This document shows positions 63,947-64,000 of a DNA stretch of 64,000 bases, in pieces. Position 1 is the stretch's first letter, and each line of letters starts with the position of its first letter. The notes beneath the pieces are model-generated. The model worked only from the letters and a program-made list of their open reading frames with translations, was not told the DNA's origin and did not search any database. This DNA is from Aselliscus stoliczkanus (lineage: Eukaryota > Chordata > Mammalia > Chiroptera > Hipposideridae), in contig CM066740.1 of the NCBI GenBank assembly GCA_033961575.1, positions 16,467,501-16,531,500 of the forward strand. The letters are read 5' to 3'. A program made the position numbers and the translations under genes.

Positions 63947-64000
63947 GGGCCGGCCGAGTGGCGTGGTGGTTAAGCGCTGGCTTCGGAAGTCAGCGGCCCC
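63947..64000 (+). mobile_element. Short tRNA-derived SINE, copy 10, cut by window end
   Basis: Starts GGGCCGGCCGAGTGGCGTGG and runs to the last base. Only the 5' half is visible. Confidence 0.88.

Larger units (their letters stand above)
62280..64000 (+). other. OSBPL3: OSBPL3 intron after exon 19 (5' part)
   Basis: A MIR at 62625-62765, then an L1 3' region with a nested SINE, then a SINE cut by the window edge. The final coding exons are not in the window. Confidence 0.75.

Noticed and set aside
1..64000. CRISPR array, operon, phage or plasmid features
   Set aside because: Spliced exons, MIR/L2/L1 repeats and GT-AG introns show a mammalian chromosome. No regularly spaced direct repeats or bacterial gene layout were seen.

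Overview
The window is nuclear DNA of a placental mammal. It holds the middle of one large gene, OSBPL3 (oxysterol-binding protein-related protein 3, ORP3), on the + strand. Nineteen coding exons (7870 to 62279) splice through GT-AG introns into one open frame of about 781 codons. If the 32 N-terminal residues of human ORP3 (recalled) lie upstream, this corresponds to residues 33 to 814 of about 887. The first coding exon(s), the promoter and the last coding exons (about 75 residues and the 3' UTR) are outside the window.

Layout: 1-7869 is 5' intron. 7870-12785 (four exons) encodes the PH domain and a first FFAT-like motif. 13367-17140 (four exons) encodes a Ser-rich linker. 26093-36902 (four exons) encodes a helical segment, the canonical FFAT motif EFFDAQE and an acidic Ser-rich stretch. 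39163-62279 (seven exons) encodes most of the lipid-binding ORD, including the EQVSHHPP signature split across an 8.4 kb intron. 62280-64000 is intron again. The protein would bridge ER (VAP binding through FFAT) and plasma membrane (PH domain) and bind or transfer PI4P.

About 96% of the window is intron. It carries ancient mammalian repeats (MIR, L2, L1M tails, MER5A, MER20, Tigger/MER2, a MaLR-type LTR piece) and a young lineage-specific layer. The young layer has eleven copies of a tRNA-derived SINE (ten about 100-145 bp, one 448 bp composite), most with clear target-site duplications; one antisense SINE of a related type; and a short mariner-type palindromic MITE nested in an old L1. The 3' body of the long SINE, ending in AATAAAATCTTT, resembles SINEs I associate with yinpterochiropteran bats. 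I therefore suggest a laurasiatherian, possibly a bat, with low certainty (about 0.4).

I found no previously undescribed gene system. The observations most worth a second look are the composite and short SINE family, two very small retro-insertions with target-site duplications, a foldback duplication inside an L1 tail, inverted SINE pairs flanking OSBPL3 exons, and the weak donor of the FFAT exon.
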